A stretch of DNA of 64,000 bases from the NCBI GenBank assembly GCA_021234535.1, contig CM037841.1, positions 16,264,825-16,328,824 of the forward strand, written 5' to 3'. The translations under genes were made by a program, and so were the position numbers. Within the stretch, counting starts at the first letter, position 1; the number at the start of each line of letters is the position of its first letter. This stretch comes from Stichopus chloronotus. Its lineage: Eukaryota; Echinodermata; Holothuroidea; Aspidochirotida; Stichopodidae. Shown here one piece after another: positions 1-12,639 of the stretch. Below the pieces are notes generated by a model. That model was given only the letters and a program-made list of their open reading frames with translations. It did not search any database and was not told where the DNA came from.

Positions 1-1705
1 GAGGGGATTATACGCGTACACACCCATAGAGATTCTTATCAGCTTCTCTGCTGGGCTTAAAAGAGGCGCTTGCTGAAAAGATCGGCAATGAATAGGCATA
101 TTGTTTGCATTAGCAGTGCTTTCAACCAGTGTGCAAGGAACCACATCGCTACCAGTGTTTTGTGAATGACTTGCCACTGCTAGGTTCGAGTTTCTTGTAA
201 ACAAGCAAAGCTGCTCGCATGTGTCATGCAAAGACTTGCTAAGTTGCTTTTGCGTAACGTTAGGCCTAAGTTGTTAAGGCTAAGTGGCAGTTAGGCCTAG
301 GCCGAGTCCATTCCTTAGAAATAAGTCTAGCTAGGACACGGTGGTAACGCAATAAACGGTCTTGTTCGACGAATAGGCTAGGTCTATGTTAATGACTGGC
401 TACACCAAACGAGTAACGTTACCCTAGCCGCAGCTGGATAAAGTGTATTCTGTTACTGGTTGTGGTTAGGCCCAGCTTTTTGTCACTTTTTTAGTGGGCT
501 TAAAGGCTGTATTGCATCACCCTAAGCTATATTTTTACCTCCCTGAAAGGAAAATTCTCAACTGGTTCTAAGTTACAGTACTCTTAGATTGACTGCAAAT
601 TTGAAAGATGCAGAGCATCTTGTATTACACAGCGTACACAGGGATCTATTGTTTTGATTACACATGTGGAGGAATGTAAGACAGGCTGAGGGAGGGACTA
701 GAGGTAGGTGGTTGGGAGAATTGATACTGTCTGGAGTGATGCATTACAGCCTTTAATCTATTGTTCAATAGGCTAGGCCTCACCTCATTCATTATTTACC
801 ACTTGGAATAATCTAGGCATAATACCTGGCATAACTTTACCAGAGCTGGCAGAGGATGTGCAAACGCAAATAAGCAGCTGCCTAGACAAATGATGTGTAA
901 CAAACAATAGCTGTCCATCATACCATGGAAGTACTACCTTGATCATACGTATCTACCCAGATGCTATTGTTAAGCTAAGGTACATTACAGAAGGCTAAAG
1001 TAGCCATGTTGCATGAACTAAAAATTATAGAATTTAGAAAGCTCAGCTTCGGTCTTCAATCATCAATGAACATGAGACGTTGGTCCTAAATTTGGCCCAG
1101 GCCTAGAACTAGACTTAACAAAGATGATGGGACTTTACTGCTGAGTAACTTTCCACATTTATCATTGCATTGTACCATTTTTAAAAACTTAACCTCTTTC
1201 TTATCCATTACTGTACATCACATTTCATAATTCTTGTGTGTGCATAGGGCCATGCTAAACCCATCCTGATCAGCCAGTAATGGCTGCCATGTTCATTTCA
1301 TAACATGGCAGGCAAAGGCATGAGCTGCTGCACCATGACCACTAATCTCTGCCAAAACTAGATGGATCTCAACTATTAGAAATTTGATACTGAAATATAC
1401 ACTGTATGGCACACTTGTCAAATACCAGCTTACATGGTATCTGGAAACAATTTTTTTTGTCAACTTGTGACAAAAGCTAGTACATTGATCAATGAGGCAG
1501 AAGGTACCCTTCTCAAAACCAGTGCTTCACTATCATTGATTGATGTAGTCGATGGGTTCAATATTTTTCATAAAGTCATTTAAACAGGTTTAGTGGATCA
1601 CATGTGGAGCGGCTGATGAGCTCAGATAACTTTCTGAGTTCAAAATGGCATAGTGTAGCGACCCTGCACTTCATAGTATCGATCTTCAGCATACCGTCCT
1701 TGCAG
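1..1705. other. No gene recognised
   Basis: AT-rich sequence with repeated TAGGCCTA-like words around 260-310 and no open frame of note on either strand. I see no RNA gene, tandem repeat or terminal-repeat element here. Confidence 0.5.
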
Positions 1706-1794
1706 ATTGGATACGGAAACTAGTACCAACTACTACACTACAGGAGGTGGAAATGATGGTAATAAAGACTACATGGGTAAAAGAAAACTGGTGG
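1706..1794 (+). CDS. Candidate internal exon, unknown product
   Basis: An acceptor-like tract ending CCTTGCAG at 1705 is followed by 89 bases open in one frame (29 codons, entering with one base and leaving with one), up to a consensus GTAAGT donor at 1795. The other frame tested stops within six codons. The peptide begins LDTETSTNYYTTGGG and ends GKRKLV; it is polar, Gly/Asn/Thr-rich and resembles no family I know. The call rests only on splice signals and an open frame, so it could be chance. Its exit phase does not match the entry phase of the candidate exon at 10433, so if both belong to one gene there must be exons between them. Confidence 0.28.
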
Positions 1795-2420
1795 GTAAGT
1801 TATGAGAACATGACAATTTGCATATGAGGCATTGTAGGTCATTGTAGCAGAAATTTTGTTGGCTCATAATTGCCTTGTTGTAAACAATTGCATCAGCACT
1901 TTTTCCTAAAAAGTTCCTTTTTGTGGATGGCAGGGGGAGGTGGTTTAGAATAGTACATCAAACAAAATGAACCATGGTAGTGAAAATATGCTCCAGTGTA
2001 TAAGCTCACTGAAAAAGTGATGAGTCTTCCCAGCCTCTCCCCACCCCATTCAGCCAGCCTTAATTGTGCAAGCCAAGTGAAAGAAGAAAGAAAACAACAA
2101 CTGAAAAAAATTATATTTTCAACATGGTTTGTTTCAGCAAATATCAAAGCATGCTGCTGACATGAGCATCGTAACAAACAATCATCCCTGTGTTGATTAC
2201 TGTACTTCTAGATTTTTTTCCTTTTTTAACCAACCTGTATATTGAGCATGTGGGAGAGAACCATCATAGTTACAATGGTGCTGTAATGGTGGTGATGTTC
2301 AAGTCTTCTCAACCCTCACTTTCTGAGTGTGTAGTGCAGGAACCTAAAATAATTTTTACCTTCAATTTTAATTAAAATAGATGAACATGCTCACAGAAAT
2401 AAATACCAGGATGCAAAATT
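1795..2420. other. No gene recognised
   Basis: Short unconvincing ORFs only (for example 1893-2177 minus). No repeat or splice-supported exon seen. Confidence 0.5.
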
Positions 2421-2677
2421 GTTAGGCACAGATCCAGTTATGGTGTCCCCAGTGCACGCCCCCTCTTTTTTGATGACCAACAATCTTTTCTTACCAAAAT
2501 GAGGCAAAGAGGTATAGAAAATATTCTTCCCAGATGCTGGGAAATCGCATCTAGAATTAAATTTTTCCTAGGCAAGGTCCCAGCCTAAACCCTCTCACTG
2601 TGGCCTTGCGCATGAGGTCCTCGCTCGTTGATCTTTGGCTGACAGTGCATGCCCCCCATCCTGGATCTGTGCCTGTT
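2421..2677. mobile_element. Short inverted-repeat element (MITE-like), about 251 bp
   Basis: The sequence from 2424 starts AGGCACAGATCCAG and the sequence ending at 2674 is its exact reverse complement for 14 bp. The arms stay imperfectly complementary for about 40 bp more. GTT is present directly outside both ends (2421-2423 and 2675-2677), consistent with a 3-bp target duplication. There is no coding capacity. This looks like a non-autonomous DNA transposon; the superfamily is not assigned. Confidence 0.6.
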
Positions 2678-3764
2678 TGTTGCTCAACATGCAGATTGCT
2701 AAAAAATAATGGCAATGATATATGACAATATAAAATTGAAAAGAAACGTGTGCATTTCAGTATATATAGCACCAGTAATTAAAAGTCTGTCAGTTAGATC
2801 TAAGAATATCTGCAAAGGGGCTTCAGTGTTCTTGTAATTTTGTGCGAAAAGTTTGCTTCTCCGCAAACTTGGTATTTCCGACCTTCACTGTACAAGGAAA
2901 AACAAATGTAGGACAAGATTTCTCTTCAAAACTTCCAAGGATTATTCCAAGTTAAGAAAAAAAAAAAAAGAAGCAGTCTAAAAAAAGTTTGTCTCTAGGT
3001 TAAAAACAACTTATGATACTGTAAATAGTAAAAAAAGTCTGTGGGAAATGGGAACGGTGACCACGAACCACAGGTTTTTTTATTTTGGTCGTTGAACACT
3101 CAATTTGTTATTACATGCTTTCTTTCTTAGGTTGAATCATCCCATAACAAATGAAATTTATTAAACTCTCTGATCCGGAAGCTGACCTATAACCTTTGTA
3201 TCATTTGTTTCTAAAATTTTGAGCCTGTCCCAAACAGTTTTTTCCCCGCTTTTGTTGCTACGATATGATAGTAAAATTGTTTGAGTAACATCTATTCAAG
3301 AGCCCATCAGAGGTTTTAAACAGTTGATGCAACAGGTGCAAATTCCTTAACGACGTCACAGAAGTTTAAAGTACATGATGACCGACCATTTGATCTTTTG
3401 TGCTGTTGTAGGGATTTGCCGCAAAATGATATGTAGTACAAAAACTCAAATTATTTCATTCATTGATTTATAATGGTCAAAATCAGGTGATGCATGAAAA
3501 TGTTGATAATGGTTGGTTGATTTCTGTCACGTTCGCGACGTTTTTACAAATTTAATAAGGTAAATGAATATTTAATAGGCTACCATAACATTGCAACACT
3601 CATTCCATGACGCCATTTTGAGACTTACAAAACTTCCTAAAAACTCATCTTCCCGTACTATTTAGTTGTTCCTTCATCATGCAAAAAAATTTGATGACTG
3701 CCGAAATTTTTGCTACCAACTGCAACAATTCTACTAATGGTCGATAAATAAATCAGGTAAGTCC
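2678..3764. other. No gene recognised
   Basis: AT-rich sequence with A/T runs near 2955 and 3075. No supported exon, RNA gene or terminal repeats seen. Confidence 0.5.
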
Positions 3765-4205
3765 TTGCAAAATGTTAGGGCTATTGCTCAAGTAGTTCGC
3801 AAGATATGCTAGAAATCCAACCTTTGGAGCAAAATTGGTCAAATATCAGCATATTTCACTACATTTACGATAAAAGTGATCAATATATTTGATATTTTGT
3901 GTTCTCAGATAGGTTTTTACAACTTTTTAAGGTAATTGCCTACATAATGTTCATGATATGCTGGAATTCTAAATTTTGGAGTAAATTGGGCATTTTTTCT
4001 CAAAAATCAGCAAATTTTCTTTGACTAACCATAAATTGGTACATATCTTAAACAGTGTGTTTTCCGTTAAGTCCTTCCAAAGTTCTAAGGTATTTGCTGA
4101 AATATTTCATAAGATATGCTTAATATCCAAATTTTTGGTAAAATTAGCTTTTTTTCTCGATAATCAGCAAATTTCACTGTGTTTATCATTGAAGTGATAT
4201 TAACT
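3765..4205. repeat. Degenerate tandem repeat, three units of about 156 bp
   Basis: The phrase GATATGCT followed by an A/T-rich stretch, a TTTGGAG/TTTGGT motif and then ATCAGCA(A/T)ATTT recurs near 3801, 3956 and 4113, giving a period of about 155-157 bp. The units are strongly diverged from each other, so this is an old array. No coding potential. Confidence 0.6.
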
Positions 4206-4469
4206 TGAACAACATGTAATTTGCAGAGGCACACGCACACACACTGGCACAGACATGTTTTCATTTCCCCAACAGGTCCCAGCTGTACCCATGGTTACTC
4301 TACCATGGAGTACCCCTGAGGTGTCACTACTCATCCACTCCAGGCATTTCCATGGCAACCGTTCTCCCATGGGTGCACAGTACACTATATAGCTCCACTA
4401 GCCAAGTGACAACAATATCTCATCTTAGTGCCTGTAGGACCATGAGATAAAAAGACTAAAATGATGGTA

Positions 4470-6853
4470 GTTAGTTTAAGAAGACTGATATGTGTTATTT
4501 CAATTGTTCACAATGATGATGTGGTGTCTAGTACAAAGTAAAGTACACACAACAAATATTATGCTTAGCTTGCAGGTTAAACTGAATGAAACAAATGTGC
4601 TATCATTATGGAAAAGAAAATAACAATGTTCAAATTTAACAGAAGTGACACTTGTTCATATTCAAATAAGTGATATTTTGACACCCCTTCTATTGTACCA
4701 TACTCAGTAATCCACATGTTAGTCATTTCAAGCAGTTTCAACAGACTTCAGAGTTCATTATACATTTTGTTGTTCGAGCTACATCATTATTTTAGTAAAT
4801 ATATTACCTTATTTATATATCAAGGAATGAATAAGCGATGAGAAGTTGACAGACATTTGAAGTTATAAATGAAAAATTGAGCAGTGAAAAACACTCTCGT
4901 CATACCTTGAATCGACCCCCTGCCTCATCCAAGCTGACTTAGATCTAGCAACATGGCCTAACAGTATAGGTTAAACTAGAAAATGTGGTTCTTACTGTAA
5001 CCACAATGGACATGACCATGTCTCTGGTTGCCTATGTAGGGTGAGGATAGACTGCCTGGTTAATCCGACAACAGGGACGTAAAACTGGTATGTGGACGTG
5101 GGGGGGGGGTAAATATTTTAAAAAATCCAACATCCTGTCGAACCGTGGGTGGTTTCCAGTAACGGAATCATCTATAAGCAAGCCACCCCAACCCACACGA
5201 AAGCAAGCGCACACGTACACACACACAACCAACCATTCACACACTCTCTCATTGGCAAGCACATACACTCAAAGTGACGTGTTCTGGAATCCCCTCTGTA
5301 TCATAAAATGTTATTACATTTTATTTTGCTTGTTGCTTTTTATTTTAAATCTGCCTGAATTATTTAAGCCTGGGCAAAACAGTATAATTGTTCCCCCGAG
5401 TATTTCCAATGGGGTGGCAACTGCCCACCTGCCCCCACCCGGATTGCATCACGCCCCTGTCCGACAAGAGAGGAGTGCAGCAAGTTTGTAATAATACTTT
5501 GGCTCTCATATTCAGAATAGGCCGCCTATAAGTGCCTGGATTGAAGTGAACCTGTAAGTGTACGTACAGTTTATGTACTCCGTTTTACGTTTTGACTTCA
5601 GCTCAAACTTACACATATGGTAAAATACGAGATTTGCATCGAAAATTCGGACTTGAGGTTTGACTGCACTTGCCTTCCATAGGACCTTTTTGTTTATTAC
5701 GAACATTTATCTTAAACACGTTAGAAAACGAATTCGTGCAATTGGTCACATGTTTGTATGGTGCGTCTGCAATAGACCGTACACATACTGGCTTTCTACT
5801 GATCGCTGATTCGCACCTGCGGCCCGGCTACTACTGTACACATATTGTACATTTATAAACTGTATGCAGTTCAAACGACGAATGGAGACATCCTAGCAGA
5901 CCGCTATGCCGAAATTCCAGGGAATTGCCAGAAAGAATTATGCTTATTTTTTCACACTTATACTGATGTCTTCATTACCATTTCATAAATTGATTATAAA
6001 ATTTTGAAAATATATCTAAAACGGTAGCAAACACCAAAGATCTGGAAAGAGATTAAGAAACTCAGTCCACATAGGACAGCATCTTTCGTTCATGACTGCG
6101 TCATGTGTAAAGTACCTAGGCCTACTTAATATTGTAATCAGCCTCCTTAATATTTAAATTTAGAGCATTTGAGGAAAAATGCACCGCATTTCGTAATTAG
6201 CGACATTTTTCACACAATCTTTTCACATACCCGTCGCCTTTGCCATAAAAATCTTTTCCCGCAAGATCGGTTTGTTTCTTGATGCGAGTCGTCCGATAAA
6301 CTGAACGAAAGAAATGTGGTCACGTGATCATCAGAAAATGCGACCAACCACAATAATGGACATGCTGTCATGTCCGTTAATGAAACCCATGTTCTACCAA
6401 ATGTTTTACAGGAAAATCTTGCCAAAATGTGGTTATGAAAATTTAGATTAGAAGTGTTACTACCTTCATGCAATATGGAAATACCAAAAATGTAGTCACA
6501 AATGTCCAATTTGCTGAAAAAGATGAAAAAAGACAACCTTTACTAATGTTCTACCATTATTTTAATATGAAGCTGAATCATCAATTCTGACATAATTGAT
6601 TAAATTTTCTTTTGACAACAACTTGCTCCAAAATTGCTTGCTAAAGACTAACACAATTTTTGGACAAGACTCCTTTGGACACCCTGCTCCCCCTTTCAAT
6701 GTTGGCTAAGGGATTACTGTTCACAGTGTACATTCACTCCTAAAGTGCAACACTGGAAAGGGACATGGGGTGTCATGATGTCCTTCTAACTAAAACTTAG
6801 GATAATAATCGCAACGTACAGCAAAGTGTTCCAACACTTTTTCCAAGATTGTA
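4470..6853 (-). mobile_element. Diverged copy (A) of a TA-flanked transposon family
   Basis: Read on the minus strand, this region aligns in order with the element at 55063-57040. Matching blocks are 6656-6851 with 55063-55260, about 6530-6600 with 55630-55690, 6370-6420 with 55820-55870, 4905-4975 with 55866-55945, and 4480-4905 with 55940-56390. The end at 6851 has the same terminal sequence CAATCTTGGA (minus strand) followed by TA at 6852-6853. About 1.4 kb (roughly 4985-6345) has no counterpart in the other copy and is either an insertion here or a deletion there. The distal end of the element is not found. Divergence looks like roughly a quarter of positions by eye, so the copy is old. 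No transposase is visible. Confidence 0.65.
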
Positions 6854-7110
6854 GGTCTGCCTGATACCATTCCTACTCGGTTCTCTTGCACAGGGGATCC
6901 CTGAACATCTCTAAAGCCAGACCCTGTTCCAACCTCACCTTGTTCCGGGTTTCATCTGCCGTGGGACACTCGCTCAGTGTCCCATGGCAGCTCGATCTGA
7001 GGAGCATCAACATCCACGAGAACTGAGAGAAGGTTGGGATCCTGTGAAGCCTGCTCAACATCCCAAAGGATGATGCTGGACTCCGCAGCCGAAGCCATGG
7101 ATCCCTGAGC
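6854..7110 (-). pseudogene. DIRS retrotransposon gag-region fragment
   Basis: The minus-strand translation contains ADETRNKVRLEQGL followed by MFRDP, closely matching ADETQNKVCAEQGL and MFRDP in the minus-strand DIRS element at 28794-29024. The DNA aligns through the same stretch. The fragment is cut at 6853 by the end of transposon copy A, so copy A probably inserted into this older DIRS copy. No other DIRS parts are seen nearby, so this is a short relic. Confidence 0.6.
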
Positions 7111-7420
7111 TTGGGAAGACCTGGTTACCGTGGTTCGGTAAATATTGGCTACAGTACCATCATCGGAATGTGAAAATTTGTTTAAAGTGGTGAAACGCTC
7201 AAGCTAAACAAAAAATGTCGCTTACAGCTCAAAAATGAGTTACTGGACAAACAATCATCGCCATTTAGGCTACATTGTACAGTTTTTACTGTGTATTAAT
7301 TTATTAGGTCCCATGCATGATTGCCTGCACTGTGATGGATGCCTGCTACATTATAACATTACTTTTGTGTCACTCATGAATGTCAAATTGACAAGCAGAA
7401 GTCTCTAATTGAGCCAAAGT
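7111..7420. other. No gene recognised
   Basis: Nothing supported between the DIRS relic and the hAT-like element. Confidence 0.5.
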
Positions 7421-7817
7421 GCTTTCCACCAGACTGGAAAGTTTTCATTGCGTGCGGGCAAGTGACTACAGATTTTTAGCTCTTGAGCAGCCCAAGCTCA
7501 GTTTCACAGAAATATGCGCGGTTGAACTGAACGATGATCCGAAGCTGCTGAAGGAGCAGTACCTTTACTGTACACAGTTTTGGCGGGTTCATGCATATGC
7601 AACCATTAAAATCGAATAGGCTACGAATGAATTCAAAGGATTTCAAGACGGTACTATCAACAGCGGCCGCTCTGATGCGCAGCCGCGACTACTTTCTCCC
7701 ACGTGCGCGGCCAGATCAGTAGTAGGCTCTTGCGAGGCCAGATGCCGAATTCAAGGAGGACGCTGCGCGGGCCAGAACTTGCGCACGCAAGGCAAACTTT
7801 CCAGTCTGGGCTTTCCA
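7421..7817. mobile_element. hAT-like MITE, 381 bp, with 8-bp target duplication
   Basis: The element 7429-7809 starts CCAGACTGGAAAGTTT and ends with the reverse complement of that sequence. The arms remain similar for about 35 bp, including a TTGCGTGCG core on both sides. The 8 bases just outside are identical (GCTTTCCA at 7421-7428 and 7810-7817). An 8-bp duplication is typical of the hAT superfamily. The right half is unusually GC- and CpG-rich and includes a GCGGCCGC site near 7661. The short ORFs inside (7419-7619 plus, 7657-7878 minus) are not transposase-like, so the copy is non-autonomous. Confidence 0.8.
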
Positions 7818-8300
7818 TGTCAGGCCCATGCTGTAACTTAGGGGAAACATGTATTCTACCAACTTTCCTCTTCAGCATTTATGAAATACATGAGTGCTTG
7901 AATTACCCGGAACACCGTATTAAGACTGATTACAGTGTGATATCGACAATCAAAATTCTCTAAATTCTAGTTTTGCAAACTGATGTTGCCTCTTGTTTTT
8001 ATTTCGTCTTTGAGATCCGAAGAGGAATTAGAGCTCAAATAATGGTAACTGCTTAGAAATAACACAATTGTAGGCTAGGCTACAAGTTGGCACTTTATTC
8101 TGGAATTTAGCGTTAGGCTGTAAATGTAGGATTTCCCCTTTTCTTCAATACTTAGACTGACTAAAGAGTAAAATGTGCCACCCAATATTTTAATTTTTGA
8201 TGTTAGTATACTATGCCTTGTATCATTTCTCCATTAAGTAAGGTCTGAGTACGGTATGTTAGGCTAAATTTTTTGACTAACGTTAGATATTTCTTTCCAG
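7818..8300. other. No gene recognised
   Basis: No supported feature apart from the acceptor-like tract TTTCTTTCCAG that closes this stretch. Confidence 0.5.
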
Positions 8301-8385
8301 AATGGGCTAACATACAGTGCTGTATATCCTACAGAATATCCTACAGTAGTAGGATTAGGACTATTTATGGACAACTCTGTTGGAG
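8301..8385 (+). CDS. Candidate internal exon, unknown product
   Basis: The tract TTTCTTTCCAG at 8290-8300 is a good acceptor. The following frame is open for 46 codons and a possible donor GTAACT lies at 8386. The 28 codons before it begin NGLTYSAVYPTEYPT. No family is recognised. The donor is weaker than consensus and part of the sequence is a short internal repeat (TATCCTACAGAATATCCTACAG), so chance is a real possibility. Confidence 0.2.
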
Positions 8386-10432
8386 GTAACTGGGTGCACA
8401 GGACATCTCCTCCTCTTTCATATGTTTCAGAGACAATTTAGCCCTTCAGTGACTTGTGTTTCTGCTGAGAAGTTGCTATAATTACTACAGTAGTATAGCA
8501 CTTATGTATTTCTGAAGACTTCTGAAAATTTTAAAGGGCATAAAAGGGTGGTAGCAAAAACTGTCTGAATTTGGTGCAAGTTTGACTATTCAATTTGATA
8601 TTTCATCAAAATGGTGTAACTGAGAGGTACAGTATGATTTTTCTTCATTCATTGTACATATTTGTAGCTTACTCTGACACTCCAAGCTTGTGAAGAAAAG
8701 GGTAAGAGCTTGCTTAACATTCTTTTCAATGGGGTTGAGTTTTTTTCATGGGCCAAAGTGACTCATGATGGTTTGTTTGGATGCCTTTATAACATAAAGG
8801 AATCCCCACTTCCGTTCACCCTTCATGGAAACTGCAATGTGGCAAGAAACACTAGACTTTTCTGTGAAAGTTGCGGAAACTACAGTACACACTGTAAACT
8901 AGGCTGAGTTGAATGACTATCCAGAAGCAGACAGACATTAATTGTATTATTTGTACAACTGTACCGTACCCTGTGCAGCGCAGCTACTGAAGGTACATTG
9001 TATGGTTCCCATGTGTTGCAAGGTTCCATAGTCCACACTACTCTGTGAATTTATCGAGTCTTGAATGGACACATAGGCACATATGTCAAAAGGGAGTCAT
9101 TCTGCCAGGAGTTTAGTAGTATTGTGTACATTTATTGTATCATTTACTATTGATTACTATGGCAACTATGGCAATGCTATGATTTTCCAAAGGGGGCCAA
9201 AGATAAAAAAAGCTTTCCAGAAATTTCTCAAAGTCACACATGCAAGACTTTTTCTTGAAAGTGAGAGTGATGAAGGGGGGGGGGATTGCAAACTGATCTT
9301 AGGCTGTGCAGCATATGGGTATGACTTCTGATAGGATGAAAGTGGTGTCTAAGCACCATTCTGGTGGCAAGGTGTACAGCAGTATGTACAGTATCAACGG
9401 CCATAGACCCTCATACTGGAAGTACTGTATCCTAAAATGAACAATGACTTTATGTTGGAATTCTCTGAAGACTAGGGTGCACTCTCTGTTACCTTGTACT
9501 GTATTCTGAAAATGAGGTGAAAGTGTATCATATTTGAAATAAGTTATTGCTTGCATGTTGCATGATGTGACAAATAAGTTGGGGAAGGAGTTGCAAGAGC
9601 TCTGTGATTATCTACTGTTCCAGTTAATCAAACAGCCTACAGAAAGTGCAGAGTACAGATGCCAGCGGTTTTTTTTGAAGTCAAAAGGTATTTCTGTCTG
9701 AGAATGTTGTAATTACAACAGAATGGAATAAATTTAACATGAGGGGATCTTGAACTGACATACTATAGTACACTTTTATGAAGTCAAATATAATTCAGTT
9801 GTGTGTATGTACAACACACTGTAGTATATCATGAAACCTTAAAACCTCCCGAAAAGAAGCTCAAGTGGCTAAATCTGTGGTGCAGTACACTTTGCTAACT
9901 AATGTACAGGGATTGTATTGTCTTGAAGTGGATGGTTATGAATGTAAAGGTCATAGAAACAATACAACAAGGCAAAAATGTAATCAATATCTGTTCAAGC
10001 ATGAAGCATGCACAGACCTCATCTTTGATTTAAATTTGTAAATGTAATGTCATGTTACTCTGTGTTAAACTGCACTGTACAGTGCAGTAACTCAACTTTT
10101 TTTTTCTCCTATCAGTTTACAGAACATTTAATTTGGTAATTCACTGTACAAGATGCTTTCTCTTACTCTCTTGTATACCAACAGTTGTTTACTGTACAGT
10201 AGCTGCAGCACTGTCGATTGCTACAGTACTGGCATGTTTAGCCATGTTCATTTGTACTTTGTAACATTCAGAATTACTTTGGTTGATAAACTGTTACAGT
10301 CTGTCACACATGCATTCTGTCACACATGTCAAATTACATGCAAAAGAATCTGCCATATAAGTTTGCAACTGAGCTTTCTTATTATCAGGTTTACAGAAGT
10401 TACAGTTGAATCTTAACATGTTTCTTCTACAG
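8386..10432. other. No gene recognised
   Basis: Contains a G run at about 9277-9284 and a good acceptor-like tract (TTTTTTTTTCTCCTATCAG) near 10090-10112 with an open frame downstream. I could not convert this into a convincing exon. No RNA gene or transposon seen. Confidence 0.45.
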
Positions 10433-10539
10433 TACTTCCATGTTTTTCCTGATGATATCAGCTCTGTAAACAGTGAAGACAATGACTATTCTCCATCAGC
10501 CACATCCTGGCCATTCAACGACTCTGGTGATGCTGATGG
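10433..10539 (+). CDS. Candidate internal exon, acidic Ser-rich peptide
   Basis: A strong acceptor (GTTTCTTCTACAG ending 10432) is followed by 107 bases open in frame 0 and a GTATGT donor at 10540. The 35 encoded residues start YFHVFPDDISSVNSEDND, continue with SPSATSWPFNDSGDAD, and leave with two bases (GG). The composition is protein-like, acidic and Ser-rich, suggesting a surface-exposed tail. The family is not recognised. The phase fits the candidate exon at 13529, which would add about a dozen residues and a stop. A tandem-repeat array of about 1.5 kb lies in the intervening putative intron. Confidence 0.35.
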
Positions 10540-10604
10540 GTATGTCTTTCTATAGATCCACAAATGATATCGTATTTAGGTACTCACAGTACAGTAGTCC
10601 ATAG

Positions 10605-12110
10605 GTGTTCATTGTTCAAGAATCTTATTGTTTTGGTGGAGGTCAAAAGTCACTTGAGGTCAACAGAGGTCAAACAAAAAAATTTTGGGAACACAATATC
10701 TCCAGAAGGGTCATCTTGACTCTTTGTGTTTATGGTGATGGTGTGTGGGTTGGCCATACTGAATATATGAATCCTATGTTTTTGGGCTGAGGTCACAGTT
10801 CATTTGAGGTTGCCTGAGGTCAAACTGTGAAAACCTTGTAAACACAATATCTCCAGAATGGTAACCTTGACTGATCTTGTACATTGTGTGTGAATTGGCC
10901 ATATGGAGCAGATGATGCCTATTGTTTTTGGTGGAAGTGAAAGTCAGTTGAGGTCACCAGAGGTTAAAATGTGAAAACCTGGTGAACATGATATTTGAAG
11001 AAGGGTAACATTGACTGATGTCATATTTAGTATGTGTATTTGCCATACTGAAAAAAAGAGTCCTTATTGAATTTGATAGAGGTCAAAGGTCATTCGAGAT
11101 CACCAGAGAATAATCTGTGAAATCCTTGTAAACACATTATATCAAGAAGGGTATCCTTGACTGATTTTTAGTGAGTAAATTGGCCATACTTGATAGATAA
11201 TTCCTACTTTTTTTTTTGGTTGGAGGTCAAAGGACATTTTACAGTACATCACCAGAGGTTAAACAGAAATCTTGTAAACACAATATCTCAAGTAGGATAA
11301 CCTTGATTCATCTCATATTTAGTGTGTGGGTTGATCACACTGAATAAATGATCCCTATTGATTTTGGTGGAGGTCAAAGCTTATTTGAGGTCACCAGAGG
11401 TAAAATCATATATCTCAAAAGATAAATTGTGAGAAACCTCATACTTTGAATGTCTATTGCTCATATTTAGTGCTTGTACACCAACAGTTTTGGTGGAGGT
11501 TAAAGGTCATTTGACATCACCATTTTGTAAGCACATCTCAATAAGGGTAACTGTGAAGTATTTGCATGTGCATTGTCCATATTGAATAGATGATCTCTGT
11601 CAAATTTTCCACCTATATTTTTAAGGGGAGGTGAAAGGTCATTAAGAGTCAAAAGCTTATAAACATAATGTTTCAAGAAGACCAAAATGTAATTTACCTT
11701 TGTCATGTGGGTAACTCATGATTTTTGTATATGCAGTGTAGAATCTTTTGACTTTCTGGTTGATAATAGCATTAGCCTACAGTATGTGTACCTACCAAAA
11801 TGATGACAAGTACCCTAAATATTGTATTCGGTATATAAAGAGGAAAGATCATTTGAGCCACACTGTGGTCAAATAAACACAATCATTGTAAACATCATAC
11901 TGTATCTTAACAAGGGAATGTTGATCTGATCTCTTATTTGATATGTAGGTGCACTATGCTAAATGCAAGTCATCTAATGTAGAGTAGTTATTTGGGTGGA
12001 AGTTAAATGATCTTCTCCAAGGTCAATTTGGATCAAATTGAAAAAGTCTTGTGACACAATATCTTCAGAATGGAAGACTTGATTGATGTCATACTATAGC
12101 TGGTGTTTAA
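10605..12110. repeat. Tandem array of about 146-bp units with nuclear-receptor half-sites
   Basis: About nine or ten diverged units. The marker phrase GGTGGAGGTCAAAGGTCATTTGAGGTC or a decayed form recurs near 10633, 10779, 10925, 11072, 11217, 11363, 11489 and 11624, with weaker copies to about 12100. Units also share AACACAATATCTC and GTGTGTGGGTTGGCCATACTGAAT-like phrases. One copy (11080-11092) keeps a perfect AGGTCAAAGGTCA (DR1). The array has the same family and opposite orientation to those at 23.6 and 44.1 kb. Short ORFs here are by-products of the repeat. Confidence 0.85.
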
Positions 12111-12639
12111 ATATTTAGATGTAGAGTACCAGTACCTGAATTTGTGATCAATCAGGTTGGTGTACCACATTCTGGGCTGAACATTAAGGACTATTCTGGG
12201 CAAATAAAAGTTACGTTGAGTAGAAAGATGTCTTTTACATGAACTTGTCCAATTGGACAAGTGACAGTTCAAATGCAGTATATGTGTTGCATACATGAAG
12301 TTAACACTTGCACTCAAAGTACATGGTTGATTGTCAAGTATCCCTGATATTCTTTAGCCAAAAATAGCCTACTGCCTTCATTGTCTCACTTTTTCAGTAT
12401 GCATAGTTTCCTTGTTTCAAAATCTGAGTAAAATTGGGAGACACATTAACCCATGGAAAACATGCCATTGGGCACTTCAACTGAGTTAGGTGTTCTCATT
12501 GTATATTATAGTATGTTCTTCAAATTTTAATGAACTTAACTATAGATACTGAAGTATACCATGACTTGGCAATCATAAAATCATACTGGAATCATAAGTC
12601 ATATTATCCAACTGCAAAGGAATCCCATGTAACATTCCA
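12111..12639. other. No gene recognised
   Basis: Contains a short palindrome TTGTCCAATTGGACAA near 12247. No exon or complete element supported. Confidence 0.45.

Noticed and set aside
5090..5491. 133-codon ORF on the plus strand
   Set aside because: Spans a G run and a CA-rich low-complexity tract inside transposon copy A; no protein features.
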